Below, piece after piece: positions 54,545-63,414 of a stretch of DNA of 64,000 bases. Numbering within the stretch: position 1 is the first letter of the stretch; each line of letters begins with the position of its first letter. The position numbers were made by a program, and so were the translations under genes. The notes beneath the pieces are model-generated. The model searched no databases. It saw only the letters and a list, made by a program, of their open reading frames with translations, and was not told the origin of the DNA. The DNA comes from Pseudomonas sp. PA27(2017) (GTDB taxonomy: Bacteria > Pseudomonadota > Gammaproteobacteria > Pseudomonadales > Pseudomonadaceae). The stretch spans positions 124,001-188,000 of the forward strand of contig NZ_MSXW01000008.1 of assembly GCF_001945445.1 (NCBI RefSeq), written 5' to 3'.

Positions 54545-55715
54545 GATCATACAAATCGCCTCTCCAAGCAAGAACGCGGAGCAGCAAAACCTGATTCCCC
54601 TGCTTAACGTCCACGAAGCCGAAGTCGACCGGCAGATGCACATCTGTAACGCATGCCGTTACTGCGAAGGTTTCTGCGCCGTGTTCCCGGCCATGACCCG
54701 TCGACTGGATTTCGCCAAGGCCGACGTCCATTACCTGGCCAACCTCTGCCACAACTGCGGCGCCTGCCTGCATGCGTGCCAGTACGCCGCACCGCACGAG
54801 TTCGCCGTGAACGTGCCGCAGGCCATGGCCAAGGTTCGCCTGAACACCTATGTGGAGTACGCCTGGCCAGCCAAGCTCGGCACACTATACGAACGCAACG
54901 GTTTGACACTGTCGCTGGCTCTGGCAGGCTCGCTGGCGCTGTTCCTGCTACTGACCCTGCTGGTCAAGGGCACGCTGTTTCCTGGGCCGCTGGCCGGTAA
55001 CTTTTACGCGATATTCCCACACAACACCCTGGCCCTGATGTTCGGCGGCGCCTTTGGCTTCGCCATTCTCGCCCTGGCCATCGGCGTCACGCGCTTCTGG
55101 CGGGCGATCAGCCCCGCCGCCGCACAAGCGCTCGCCAGTGGAGCCGCCATTGCGGAAGCCTCCGGTGCGGTGCTCAAGCTCAAGTACCTCGACGGTGGCC
55201 ATGGCGAGGGCTGCAACAACGAAAGCGACCGCTTCACCCTCTGGCGCCGCCGATTCCACCACTTCACCTTCTACGGCTTCATGCTGTGCCTGGCCTCCAC
55301 CAGCGTGGCCACGCTTTATCACTACCTGCTAGGCCTGCAGGCGCCCTATCCACTGCTCAGTCTGCCGGTGGTGCTCGGCACGCTGGGCGGTATCGGCCTG
55401 CTGATCGGACCTGCCGGGCTGCTGTGGCTCAACTATCGCCGTGACCCGGAGCACGGTGACCGCGCCCAGGCGCCCATGGATCGCGGCTTCATCGTGCTGC
55501 TGTTTCTGATCAGCCTGACTGGCCTGGCCTTGCTGGCCTGGCGCGATACCGGTGCGATGGCCCTGCTGCTGGCGATCCACCTGGGCATGGTGATGGCGTT
55601 CTTCCTGACCATGCCGTATGGCAAGTTCGCACACGGCATCTTCCGTAGCGCGGCGCTGCTCAAGCATGCGATCGAGAAGCGCCAGCCGGACAACCTCAAG
55701 CTCGGCAGCGACTGA
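54531..55715 (+). CDS. tcuB: TcuB: citrate-utilisation/tricarballylate iron-sulfur electron-transfer protein
   Basis: This 394-residue membrane protein re-oxidises TcuA. The start is a GTG with GGAG six bases upstream, overlapping tcuA. Two [4Fe-4S]-type clusters are seen: [11 protein letters not shown] (residues about 40-50) and [14 protein letters not shown]. Five or six membrane spans follow, with histidines suitable for haem. Length and motifs match TcuB/CitB. It passes electrons to the quinone pool. Confidence 0.92.
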   Translation: MQSPEIIQIASPSKNAEQQNLIPLLNVHEAEVDRQMHICNACRYCEGFCAVFPAMTRRLDFAKADVHYLANLCHNCGACLHACQYAAPHEFAVNVPQAMAKVRLNTYVEYAWPAKLGTLYERNGLTLSLALAGSLALFLLLTLLVKGTLFPGPLAGNFYAIFPHNTLALMFGGAFGFAILALAIGVTRFWRAISPAAAQALASGAAIAEASGAVLKLKYLDGGHGEGCNNESDRFTLWRRRFHHFTFYGFMLCLASTSVATLYHYLLGLQAPYPLLSLPVVLGTLGGIGLLIGPAGLLWLNYRRDPEHGDRAQAPMDRGFIVLLFLISLTGLALLAWRDTGAMALLLAIHLGMVMAFFLTMPYGKFAHGIFRSAALLKHAIEKRQPDNLKLGSD

Positions 55716-55820
55716 GCCGCTACCCCATACCGGCGGGGTGCACCGTGCATCCTACCCGTTGCCCCGACGCCGCCAGCGGTGTCACAGCCTGAACCACAAT
55801 AAAACTCCACAGGAGAACAC

Positions 55821-56795
55821 ATGAAAAACCGCCTCACCTGCGCCGCGCTGCTGACCTCCGGTCTACTTGCCGTCGGCATGACGTTCGCAGAACCCAAACG
55901 CCCCGAATGCATCGCACCGGCAAAGCCCGGTGGCGGTTTCGACATCACCTGCAAGATCGCTCAAAGCGGCCTTAAAGAAAGCGGTCTACTAAAGGCGCCG
56001 ATGCGAGTCACTTACATGCCTGGTGGTATCGGTGCCGTCGCCTATAACGCGGTGGTCGCGCAGCGTCCTAAGGAACCAGGTGTAATTACAGCGTGGTCCA
56101 GTGGCTCACTTCTGAATCTGGCGCAAGGTAAATTCGGGAGCTATGACGAAAAAGCAGTGCGCTGGCTCGCCGCTATCGGCACAGATTACGGTGCGATTAT
56201 CGTACGCCAAGACTCACCTCTGAAAACTCTGGGTGATCTGATCAAGCAATTAGAGAACGCGCCGTCGGAGCTCGTCATTGGAGCAGGCGGTACCGTTGGA
56301 AGCCAGGATTGGATGCAGGCAGCTCTCATCGCACGCAGCGCTCATGTCGATCCACAGGCACTGCGCTATGTGGCCTTCGAGGGCGGAGGTGAGCCTATGA
56401 CTGCATTGCTCGGAGGTCACGTACAAGCTGTCGTCAGCGGTTTTGGCGAGGCTACGGCGCAGATGAATGCGGGCAATGTGCGCATCCTCGCAGTTATGGC
56501 CGAAGAGCGACTGCCCGGGAAGCTCGCAGATATCCCCACAGCGAGGGAACAAGGCTATGACGTCGTCTGGCCTATCGTGCGAGGGTTCTACATGGGGCCT
56601 GAGGTTAGCGATGAGGATTTCACGTGGTGGCAAGAGCGCTTCGAAACACTCCTCGAGGATCAGAGCTTCGACAAGAAGCGCGAACAGTTTGACCTGTTGC
56701 CATTTTTCAAGACCGGCGATGAGCTTGAGCAATTCGTTTATGGGCAAGTCGCTGAGTACAAGAATCTGGCTGATGAGTTCGGCTTACTCCGTTGA
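55821..56795 (+). CDS. TctC-type tripartite tricarboxylate transporter substrate-binding protein (orphan)
   Basis: This 324-residue receptor starts MKNRLTCAALLTSGLLAVGM with a signal peptide ending FA. It has the family sequence CIAPAKPGGGFDITCKIAQS, VTYMPGGIGAVAYNAVV and VSGFGEATAQMNAGNVRILAVMAEERL. No tctB or tctA follows; a gap of 412 bases comes next. The base composition of its second half is less GC-rich than that of its neighbours. It may serve a transporter encoded elsewhere, or TctAB was lost. Confidence 0.92.
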   Translation: MKNRLTCAALLTSGLLAVGMTFAEPKRPECIAPAKPGGGFDITCKIAQSGLKESGLLKAPMRVTYMPGGIGAVAYNAVVAQRPKEPGVITAWSSGSLLNLAQGKFGSYDEKAVRWLAAIGTDYGAIIVRQDSPLKTLGDLIKQLENAPSELVIGAGGTVGSQDWMQAALIARSAHVDPQALRYVAFEGGGEPMTALLGGHVQAVVSGFGEATAQMNAGNVRILAVMAEERLPGKLADIPTAREQGYDVVWPIVRGFYMGPEVSDEDFTWWQERFETLLEDQSFDKKREQFDLLPFFKTGDELEQFVYGQVAEYKNLADEFGLLR

Positions 56796-57207
56796 TACTT
56801 GGAAACTCCTGGCCACACAGGCGATCGCGGTGTGCCTTCATGGTAGTGGTCTGTCTGCTACTGGGAGTGCTCGCAGTATTGCTCAGTCTGGCTAACGCTT
56901 TGCGGAGCGGCATACCGTTGCTGAAGCTTTGATGAAGTCCTGGTCTGCTAGTAGCCCAGGACAGCATCTTTTAGCCAAGTCCAATGCAAGACATCATGCG
57001 GACATCACCAGCTTGAAAGGACCATCTCCAAATAGCCCTTGATAAATCCTGACTCCACTACGCATGCGATTCACAATCCGGTAGCAAGAAGTGGCTGGGC
57101 AGGCAACAGAGATAGCGATAACGCTCTGGAGAGCGTTTTATACGCATACGACGGAGCTGCAGGGAGCGTATGGCGCAGATTGTCTCTCCATTCGGCCCCT
57201 ACGCGCT
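56796..57207. other. Gap downstream of tctC
   Basis: No convincing gene. A 30-codon hydrophobic plus-strand frame (56840-56932, starting MVVVCLLLGVLAVLLSLANA) could be the trace of a lost tctB membrane subunit, but it is too short to identify. Confidence 0.3.
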
Positions 57208-57312
57208 CTAGAAGGCGTATCTCGTACTGATCATCACGTTGCGCGGCTCACCGTAGTAGCCGGTGAAAAAGGTCGGGTCCAGGGAGCTGAAGTACTGCTT
57301 GTCGAACACGTT
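57208..57312 (-). repeat. Direct repeat B: 3' end of the intact TonB receptor gene
   Basis: These are the last 105 bases of the receptor gene. The second copy, about 89% identical by eye, lies 5,470 bases to the left in the same orientation. Confidence 0.85.
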
Positions 57313-59631
57313 GTTCAGATTTGCAGAGGCGCTCAGGTTCTTGGTGATGTCGTAACGCGCCATCAGATTGAACACCGCATACTGCTCCTGGGTAGCCTTG
57401 CCCTCGCTGGTGGTCAGACTTACCCCACTCTGCCAGTTCACCCCTCCGCCGATGGTCCACTGCTGCAACTCACCGGGTAGCCGATAGGTGGTCCAGAGCT
57501 TGACCAGGTTAGCCGGCGCTTCGGTTCTGATGCGCTCATGTTCGGCGTCCTTGGTGACGCTGTGGCTGTAGCTCGCACTGACATTCCAGTCGGTCAGTAC
57601 CTCGCCATAGATTTCCATGTCGATACCGCGTGTCTTGGCGCCTGCTACCGCGCGGTAGGCCGACTCACGCACCGTACCCACAACCGTCTCACCGGTGGCC
57701 ACGCCGAGGTTGTCCTGCTGAATCTCGTAAAGCGCTACGGCGGTGTTGACCCGGCCATCCATGAACTCGCTTTTCAGGCCAATTTCGTAGTTGTCACCTT
57801 CGCGAGGCTCGAGGGTTTTGCCGCCCTGGTCGCGAATGGACTGTGGCCGGTAGATCTTGGTGTAGCTGGCATAGACCGAGTGGATCTCGTTGAGGTCGTA
57901 CACCATCCCCGCATAGGGCGTGACGAAGCCGCTTTCGCGCGTCTCGGCGGAGTTGGACGAGCGTGTATACGGCGGGTTGTAGATGGCCTTTTTCTTGTAG
58001 CTGTAGTCGCCGACGCGGGCACCGACAATCAGTGATAGGTCATCCGTGGGTTTGAAGCGCGCCACCAGGTAAGCTGCGTTCTGACGAATAGTCGTATCGT
58101 CGTTCATCAGCTTGCCTACCGAGATCGGACGATCGGTGTCGTTGTTCCACTCGTGGATGTTGGCCGGCCGCATTTCCAAGTCATCGTCATCCGGGTCGCT
58201 GTAGTCGCGAAACTCCGACCCGCTCAAGCCGACTACCAATTCATGCTCGCGCCCCAAAAGCTGGAACGGTCCCTGAGCCATGGCATCGATACCGAGCTGA
58301 CGCTGGGAGCCGTAGCCGTCCCCACCATACAGGTACGCGCCCTCGCCTGTTTCGCGATCCGGCGTGCCGCCGCTGAGCGATGCCAGGGAATAGTCACGGG
58401 TGCTGTACATGTTGTTGACGGCCACCTTCAGTGACCAGTCGTTGGCCAGGCCCTGCTCGAGCGTCGCGAAGGTATTGAGCGTGTTCTGCTGGCGATAGCT
58501 CCACCGGGCGCCAGCGTTGGTCGAGCGTGAGAAGTCGGTTTGCCCACCGTCGCTGTAGAACAGCGGGAAGCTGGCAAATGACACGCCGCGCGGGTCGTTC
58601 TTCTGGTAGTCGAAGCCCACGGTGAGCAGTGTGCTGTCTGTAAGGTCGGCTTCCAAAATGCCGTAGTAGGTCTGTTTTTCCTGCTGATAGTGATCGATGA
58701 AACTGTTGCCCTGCTGATAGGCCACGACCGTGCGCCCGCGCAAGCGCGCATCGTCGGTCAGCGGGCCTGACACATCCAGCTGGGTGCGGTATGTCTCCCA
58801 CGAACCAGCACCGGCGCTGATCGAGCCCTGGAAATCCGCCGTGGGCCGTTTGCGTATCAGGTTGACGCTACCAGAGGGATCGCCAGCACCAGTCATGAGC
58901 CCGGTGGCGCCCCTGACGATCTCGACCCGGTCATAGATCGAGGTGTCAATCATGCTCTGCGGGCTCGCGCTGGTTTGCACGACCAAGGTGGTGGGAATGC
59001 CATCGAGCTGGTAGCTGTCGATGGAATACCCACGCGAATAGATGTTCACCCGCTCACTGTCGATGTTCTGCACGGAAAGACCTGGAGCCTGCTTGAGCAC
59101 ATCGCTCAACGTATTCAGCTGCTGATCGTCTATACGCTGGCGAGTCATCACGCTGACCGTTTGTGGCGTCTCGCGTAGCGATAGCGCCAGCTTGGTCGCG
59201 CTGTTGGTGGAAGCGGTGGTGTAGGAGCCGGTTCCTTCCGTCATGGTACCCAGGCCAGCCGCATTGATAGTGGTGGCGCCAAGCTCCATGGTCCCGGCGT
59301 TTTCCACCTTGGCCAATACGAAGCGATTTTCGCCAGCCTGTACTACGCGCAAGCCGCTGCCCTGGAGCACCTGAGCGAAACCCTGCTCCAGCTCGTAGCT
59401 GCCTTGCAGCCCTGGCGAGCGCAACCCAGCGGTATCTTCCGAGCTGAAGGTGATCATCACCCCACTCGCCGCGGCAAATTCGCTGAGCGTTGCCGCCAGG
59501 CTGCCGGCAGGAATGTCGTAGTTGAGAGGTGTTGCCCACGCCGGCGCAGCCGCGATTATCGAGCCGGCCAGACACAGTGCAAGGGTGGTCGGCCGGGCAC
59601 TGCTGATGAAAAAGGTGGTGCGTGCTTGCAT
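57208..59631 (-). CDS. TonB-dependent siderophore receptor with STN signalling domain (second system)
   Basis: This 807-residue outer-membrane receptor starts MQARTTFFISSARPTTLALC with a signal peptide ending PAWA; the ATG has AGGA upstream and a frame 32 codons longer is dropped. The STN domain (YDIPAGSLAATLSEFAAASGVMITF) is followed by a plug with LSLRETPQTVSVMTRQRIDD and EIVRGATGLMTGAGDPSGSVNLIRKRP. The barrel ends in PTFFTGYYGEPRNVMISTRYAF. It is of the ferripyoverdine/ferrioxamine class. It forms a signalling set with the FecR and sigma genes to its right. Confidence 0.95.
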   Translation of the reverse strand: MQARTTFFISSARPTTLALCLAGSIIAAAPAWATPLNYDIPAGSLAATLSEFAAASGVMITFSSEDTAGLRSPGLQGSYELEQGFAQVLQGSGLRVVQAGENRFVLAKVENAGTMELGATTINAAGLGTMTEGTGSYTTASTNSATKLALSLRETPQTVSVMTRQRIDDQQLNTLSDVLKQAPGLSVQNIDSERVNIYSRGYSIDSYQLDGIPTTLVVQTSASPQSMIDTSIYDRVEIVRGATGLMTGAGDPSGSVNLIRKRPTADFQGSISAGAGSWETYRTQLDVSGPLTDDARLRGRTVVAYQQGNSFIDHYQQEKQTYYGILEADLTDSTLLTVGFDYQKNDPRGVSFASFPLFYSDGGQTDFSRSTNAGARWSYRQQNTLNTFATLEQGLANDWSLKVAVNNMYSTRDYSLASLSGGTPDRETGEGAYLYGGDGYGSQRQLGIDAMAQGPFQLLGREHELVVGLSGSEFRDYSDPDDDDLEMRPANIHEWNNDTDRPISVGKLMNDDTTIRQNAAYLVARFKPTDDLSLIVGARVGDYSYKKKAIYNPPYTRSSNSAETRESGFVTPYAGMVYDLNEIHSVYASYTKIYRPQSIRDQGGKTLEPREGDNYEIGLKSEFMDGRVNTAVALYEIQQDNLGVATGETVVGTVRESAYRAVAGAKTRGIDMEIYGEVLTDWNVSASYSHSVTKDAEHERIRTEAPANLVKLWTTYRLPGELQQWTIGGGVNWQSGVSLTTSEGKATQEQYAVFNLMARYDITKNLSASANLNNVFDKQYFSSLDPTFFTGYYGEPRNVMISTRYAF

Positions 59632-59738
59632 GGAGATGTTCCTGTCAGCGTTGGCAATGTGTGCGTCTGATGCGCACATGCAGGTAGAGCCGAAACAGGA
59701 ATGAAAATCTGTTACCCCTCTTCGCAAAAAATCTCCGA

Positions 59739-60662
59739 TTACACCGCCCGAGCTTCCACCCTTACCCAGTAGCGAGTGAGACGGCGAACCCGGACGGGAA
59801 GCGAGTCCTCGAGGTTCGCTAGAGCACCTTCGGTGTCATCAAGGAGGAAGGTTCCCGAGAGCCGTAAGCCGGCAATATCCGGCGAACAGCCGAGGAAACC
59901 ATGGCGATAGCGGGACAGCTCGGCCAGCAAATCGTCCAGGCGCCAATCCACTACCACCAACATGCCACGCGCCCAGGCCGAGCCTTGCTCACCGGCAGGT
60001 TTCAAAGGCCCGATGCCGACTGCGGTGAAGCTCACGGTCTGCCCCGCTTCGGCCCGCAGCACGTCGCCGGGGGCCAGTCTGGGCCTGACCTCAACCGCGT
60101 GAGCTTCGACGGCAACCCGGGTGAGATTATCGTCCTGGCGCACGGTGAAACGCGTACCCAGCGCCTCGATTTCTCCCTCACGGGTCTGCACGCTCAACGT
60201 GCGCGCATCTTTTGCGGTCTCGACCAAGATGGCGCCTTGACGCAGGATTATCAGCCGCCTGTGTGAGTCGAATCGCACGTCGACCCGTGTACCGGTATCC
60301 AGTACCAACGAGCTGCCATCGGACAACGTAAACCGCATGCGTTGCCCGACACTCGTGCTGTAGTCGGCGCCAAGTGGTGAAACCCGATAGCCTCCCCAGC
60401 CCACGGCACCAACGCCAAGTAGTACGGCGAGCGTTTTTATAGCCGCACGCCTCTGCTGCCGAGCATTTTCAATCGTGGTGCCGGCAAACGCCGGTGGGGC
60501 CATGCTCAGGCGTTGGCGCAACGTCTCGACACGCTCCCAGGCCTTTGCATGCAGCGGGTCAGCCCCAAGCCATGCCTGCCACTCGGCACGTGTCTGCTCC
60601 GTGGCGGCGCTGTCATGCAGCCGTACGTACCATTCAACCGCTTCGGCGAGCACCTGTTTCAT
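59739..60662 (-). CDS. FecR-family sigma regulator (second system)
   Basis: This 307-residue protein starts MKQVLAEAVEWYVRLHDSAA. Its DUF4880-type N-terminus (WQAWLGADPLHAKAWERVETL) faces the cytoplasm; one span (TLAVLLGVGAVGWGGYRVSP) follows, then the FecR domain (GQRMRFTLSDGSSLVLDTGTRVDVRF, SVQTREGEIEALGTRFTVRQD). The start overlaps the sigma-factor stop as ATGA, so they are coupled. Confidence 0.93.
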   Translation of the reverse strand: MKQVLAEAVEWYVRLHDSAATEQTRAEWQAWLGADPLHAKAWERVETLRQRLSMAPPAFAGTTIENARQQRRAAIKTLAVLLGVGAVGWGGYRVSPLGADYSTSVGQRMRFTLSDGSSLVLDTGTRVDVRFDSHRRLIILRQGAILVETAKDARTLSVQTREGEIEALGTRFTVRQDDNLTRVAVEAHAVEVRPRLAPGDVLRAEAGQTVSFTAVGIGPLKPAGEQGSAWARGMLVVVDWRLDDLLAELSRYRHGFLGCSPDIAGLRLSGTFLLDDTEGALANLEDSLPVRVRRLTRYWVRVEARAV

Positions 60663-61174
60663 TCTTCGACCATCAACAAGCAATGCAGCAGGCCTTTGGC
60701 CAGGTGCTTGCGCACAGTGGTGACCGACACCCCAAAACGCTCCGCGGTTTTTTCATAGGTCAGCCCATCCATCTGCACGGCGAGAAAAATTTGCCGGGTG
60801 CGCTGACCGAGGCCATCGAGCATGCGATCGATAGCCAGAAGGCTATCCAGGATCATCGCGCGGGTTTCGGCAGAAGGCGCATGCACCTCGGGCCTGGTAA
60901 GCAGTACGTCGAGGTAGGCCTGCTCCAGGCTCCGGCGGCGATAGAGGTCTATGACCAAACCACGAGCGATGGTTGCAAGGTAGTGACGCGGCTGTTGCAG
61001 AGAGCCGGCACTGCGGGCGACCAATACGCGGATGAACGTGTCCTGGGCAAGGTCAGCCGCATCCGCTGAATTGCTCAGGCGCTTTCGTAACCAGCCACGT
61101 AGCCAACCGCTGTGGTCGCGATAAAGCGCGTGCACATGTTCGTGATGAACGACTTCCGTGTCCGATCTTGACAT
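60659..61174 (-). CDS. ECF sigma-70 factor, FecI-like (second system)
   Basis: This 171-residue sigma factor has region 2 (HALYRDHSGWLRGWLRKRLSNSADAADLAQDTFIRVL) and region 4 (GLGQRTRQIFLAVQMDGLTYEKTAERFGVSVTTVRKHLAKGLL). It is the first gene of its operon. An imperfect GC-flanked ATGCAT element upstream (about 61207-61219) could be part of a Fur site, but the match is too weak to claim. Confidence 0.93.
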   Translation of the reverse strand: MSRSDTEVVHHEHVHALYRDHSGWLRGWLRKRLSNSADAADLAQDTFIRVLVARSAGSLQQPRHYLATIARGLVIDLYRRRSLEQAYLDVLLTRPEVHAPSAETRAMILDSLLAIDRMLDGLGQRTRQIFLAVQMDGLTYEKTAERFGVSVTTVRKHLAKGLLHCLLMVEE

Positions 61175-61439
61175 TGACTTTTACCCAGGCCGGGATGCGA
61201 ATAGGAATGCATCTCGATTTTAAAGAGCCTGGGTGTTAATGGGAAGCATATGAGAGCTCTCTGCCGTGGCGGAGCTTCGGCGTTCAAGATAACGCCTGCG
61301 TTCACGAAAGACCTGCATGGTTTGACCTAACTACACGTGGTTGTTGGCGGCTGCAGCCGCCGCTCTCCCCTTGTTTGAAGCCTGCGCGCTTCGCTTGCTG
61401 GTAGCGCCTATGAGATCGTTGGAATGACGGTCTTGCTGT
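61175..61439. other. Gap upstream of the radC leader
   Basis: It contains the promoter of the sigma-factor operon near its left end. No gene is recognised in the remainder. Confidence 0.4.
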
Positions 61440-61590
61440 TTCCTCTGACCCTATCACGGCGTTCTCGCCGTCAAGGGCTGCTCACGCTTCGCGTGCTTGC
61501 GGCAGGGCCGGCTATCGCCCCCTGACAGCTGCGCTGCGCCGTGCTTGTGCCGGTTCCGGGCAATTCCGCCCGAGCAACTGGAGCATGATC
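61440..61590 (+). ncRNA. Structured leader upstream of radC, candidate radC-motif RNA
   Basis: Several short hairpins lie in a row: ACGGCG-TTCT-CGCCGT at 61456-61471, CACGC-TTC-GCGTG at 61483-61495, and CGGGC/GCCCG near 61558-61573. The radC start follows directly. A conserved RNA in front of radC and other mobile-element genes has been described as the radC RNA motif; the position and the hairpin-rich character agree, but I cannot align it to the model. It would act in cis on radC expression. Confidence 0.5.
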
Positions 61591-62097
61591 ATGTCTCAGC
61601 TTTCTCTCGCCTTTGATTCTTCCCTGCTGATTCGCGACGAGCAAGGTCGCTATGCGCCAGCCACTGCCGAGCAGATCCTGGCAGCGGCTCGTCAGGTCAT
61701 CGATCGGAAGGTACAGCGCGGGGCTGCGTTTACTTCGCCGGAGCTGGTGAAGGAGTACTTGATCACCAAGCTGGCGGGCTTCGAACACGAGGTCTTTGCG
61801 GCACTGTTCCTGGATGCCAAGCATCGCCTGATCCAGTACGTCGAGATGTTCCGGGGCACCATCGACTGTGCTTCGGTCTACCCGCGGGAAGTGGTCAAGG
61901 AAGCTCTGCGTCTGAATGCGGCTGCAGTGATATACGCGCACAACCATCCCAGCGGCAACCCAGAGCCAAGTCAGGCTGATCGGTCGCTCACGCAGCGGCT
62001 GAAAGAAGCCTTGGCGCTTGTCGAGGTTCGATCTCTGGATCACATCATCGTGGCTGGCCAGCGCACGGTGTCGTTCGCTGAAGAAGGTTTGCTTTGA
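61591..62097 (+). CDS. radC: RadC-like JAB/MPN-domain protein of a mobile element
   Basis: This 168-residue protein starts MSQLSLAFDSSLLIRDEQGR; GGAG lies seven bases upstream of this ATG, while the ATG two codons earlier is too close. It has the JAMM metal motif in AAAVIYAHNHPSGNPEPSQAD (His, His and Asp) with the upstream glutamate in VEMFRGTIDCASVYPRE. It lacks the helix-hairpin-helix of chromosomal RadC, as usual for RadC-like proteins of integrative elements. The function is uncertain; anti-restriction or DNA repair roles have been proposed. A terminator follows at once. Confidence 0.92.
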   Translation: MSQLSLAFDSSLLIRDEQGRYAPATAEQILAAARQVIDRKVQRGAAFTSPELVKEYLITKLAGFEHEVFAALFLDAKHRLIQYVEMFRGTIDCASVYPREVVKEALRLNAAAVIYAHNHPSGNPEPSQADRSLTQRLKEALALVEVRSLDHIIVAGQRTVSFAEEGLL

Positions 62098-62102
62098 ACC
62101 TT

Positions 62103-62124
62103 AGGGGGCTTAGCCCCCTTTTTT
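62103..62124 (+). terminator. Rho-independent terminator of radC
   Basis: A GGGGGC-TTA-GCCCCC stem is followed by six T residues, starting six bases after the radC stop. Confidence 0.9.
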
Positions 62125-62230
62125 GCTGCCTCAGCATAACCTGCCGAACTGAGGCCAGGTTCTGTAGACAAAGGTACCTAGGGAATTAGGTACCCGCATT
62201 TCATACAGACACTCAATCAAAGGACTGATC

Positions 62231-62824
62231 ATGCTCCGCTATGCAGCCATCGCTTCGACCGCCCTTCTTCTCACCGCCTGCAGCAACATCCAGCATAAAA
62301 CGCCCGAGGCTCGACAGCAGATCAAGCACGATCTGAAGCTGACCGAAATTACCGATACCGCTCAAACGAGCTACTGTTGGCTGCAGATCGGAGGGCGGGC
62401 TAGCTGTAAGTACACTTCCGCGATAAGCGTCCTGACGCCTGACAGTCTTCGTCTGGTTGATTACGAGAAGGGCGCCTACGTCCAGAAGGACATCATCAAG
62501 GCTGGCGAGGTGAAGTGCATCGCTGATCATGACGGCCAGAATTTCTACATCTTCAAGGATCAGCTGGCGATATCCGTGATCCCATACACCGAAGTTCACA
62601 GGTCACCGCCCGTCAATAATCCTGAATACCGTGCGAAGGTCATCAAGACGCTGCTAGCCAACGGGCAGCCGTACCTGACAGGGAAAGCAGCCACCTTTAC
62701 TCGGGAAACCGGCAGCAAGGACTACAGCGTCCACAACATAACGGCGCCCAGCGGGCCAATACCCATTGTGGTCGGCACCGAGATCCTGGAGATCTTCAGC
62801 CCTTGCGCTGGGAGCAAGCAGTGA
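62231..62824 (+). CDS. Unknown lipoprotein, first of a tandem pair
   Basis: This 197-residue protein has a signal peptide with a lipobox (MLRYAAIASTALLLTAC, Cys17). The conserved segment NIQHKTPEARQQIKHDLKLT recurs in the next protein, and cysteines in SYCWLQIG, ASCKYT, EVKCIAD and IFSPCAG may form disulfides. No family is known to me. A promoter region of about 100 bases after the radC terminator suggests separate expression. Confidence 0.85.
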   Translation: MLRYAAIASTALLLTACSNIQHKTPEARQQIKHDLKLTEITDTAQTSYCWLQIGGRASCKYTSAISVLTPDSLRLVDYEKGAYVQKDIIKAGEVKCIADHDGQNFYIFKDQLAISVIPYTEVHRSPPVNNPEYRAKVIKTLLANGQPYLTGKAATFTRETGSKDYSVHNITAPSGPIPIVVGTEILEIFSPCAGSKQ

Positions 62825-63414
62825 TGCGAATGTTGATATGCGCGGTGACAGTCGCTCTGTTGAGTGCCTGCACAAGCATTCGCCACGACACCCCCGAGGC
62901 GCAGGAGAAGATCAAGCAGGATCTGAAGCTAACTGAAATCCTCGACTCCTCGAGGATGAATTGGTGTGTGCATCCCTACGGCAGTGCGCCTGGTTGCAAG
63001 CCCGAAAAAGGCGTAGGAATCCTGACTCCAGACGGGCTGGTCATGGCTTATGTTGTCGATGACCGCTACGTCGCAGCGCGCACGCTCAAACCCGGGGATG
63101 TGCTGTGTTCAACTGTGCCAGGCGGAGGCGCCGCAGACGGCATATTCTTCACTTTTACCCCAAATGAAGCCTACATGCTGGGGCCTTTAAAAGCTGATCG
63201 GGATGAGATCAACACTCGCTTCAAAGCGCGACTGTTCGACTACCTTCACAGCGATGGGCAGCGCAGCTTTACTGGCCAAGACATAAACTTCCAGCGCCCA
63301 ACGGGCAAAAAGGTCAAGCAAACAACTGTATTACGGACTGGACTTGCCACTAGCGTCATCACGGAAGAAGTCGATGTACTTGAGATTCACAGCCCCTGTT
63401 CAATCTCCAATTAA
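62824..63414 (+). CDS. Unknown lipoprotein, second of a tandem pair
   Basis: This 196-residue paralog of the preceding protein has the lipobox MRMLICAVTVALLSAC. The ATG overlaps the stop of the first gene by one base (TGATG), so the pair is translationally coupled. Shared elements are SIRHDTPEAQEKIKQDLKLT, a pair of nearby cysteines, GILTPDGL, LKPGDVLCS and a C-terminal IHSPC. Sequence between these blocks has diverged widely. The function is unknown. Confidence 0.85.
   Translation: MRMLICAVTVALLSACTSIRHDTPEAQEKIKQDLKLTEILDSSRMNWCVHPYGSAPGCKPEKGVGILTPDGLVMAYVVDDRYVAARTLKPGDVLCSTVPGGGAADGIFFTFTPNEAYMLGPLKADRDEINTRFKARLFDYLHSDGQRSFTGQDINFQRPTGKKVKQTTVLRTGLATSVITEEVDVLEIHSPCSISN

Noticed and set aside
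61200..61225. Fur box upstream of the second ECF sigma gene
   Set aside because: Only about 8 of 19 positions fit the Fur consensus, near chance for this composition.
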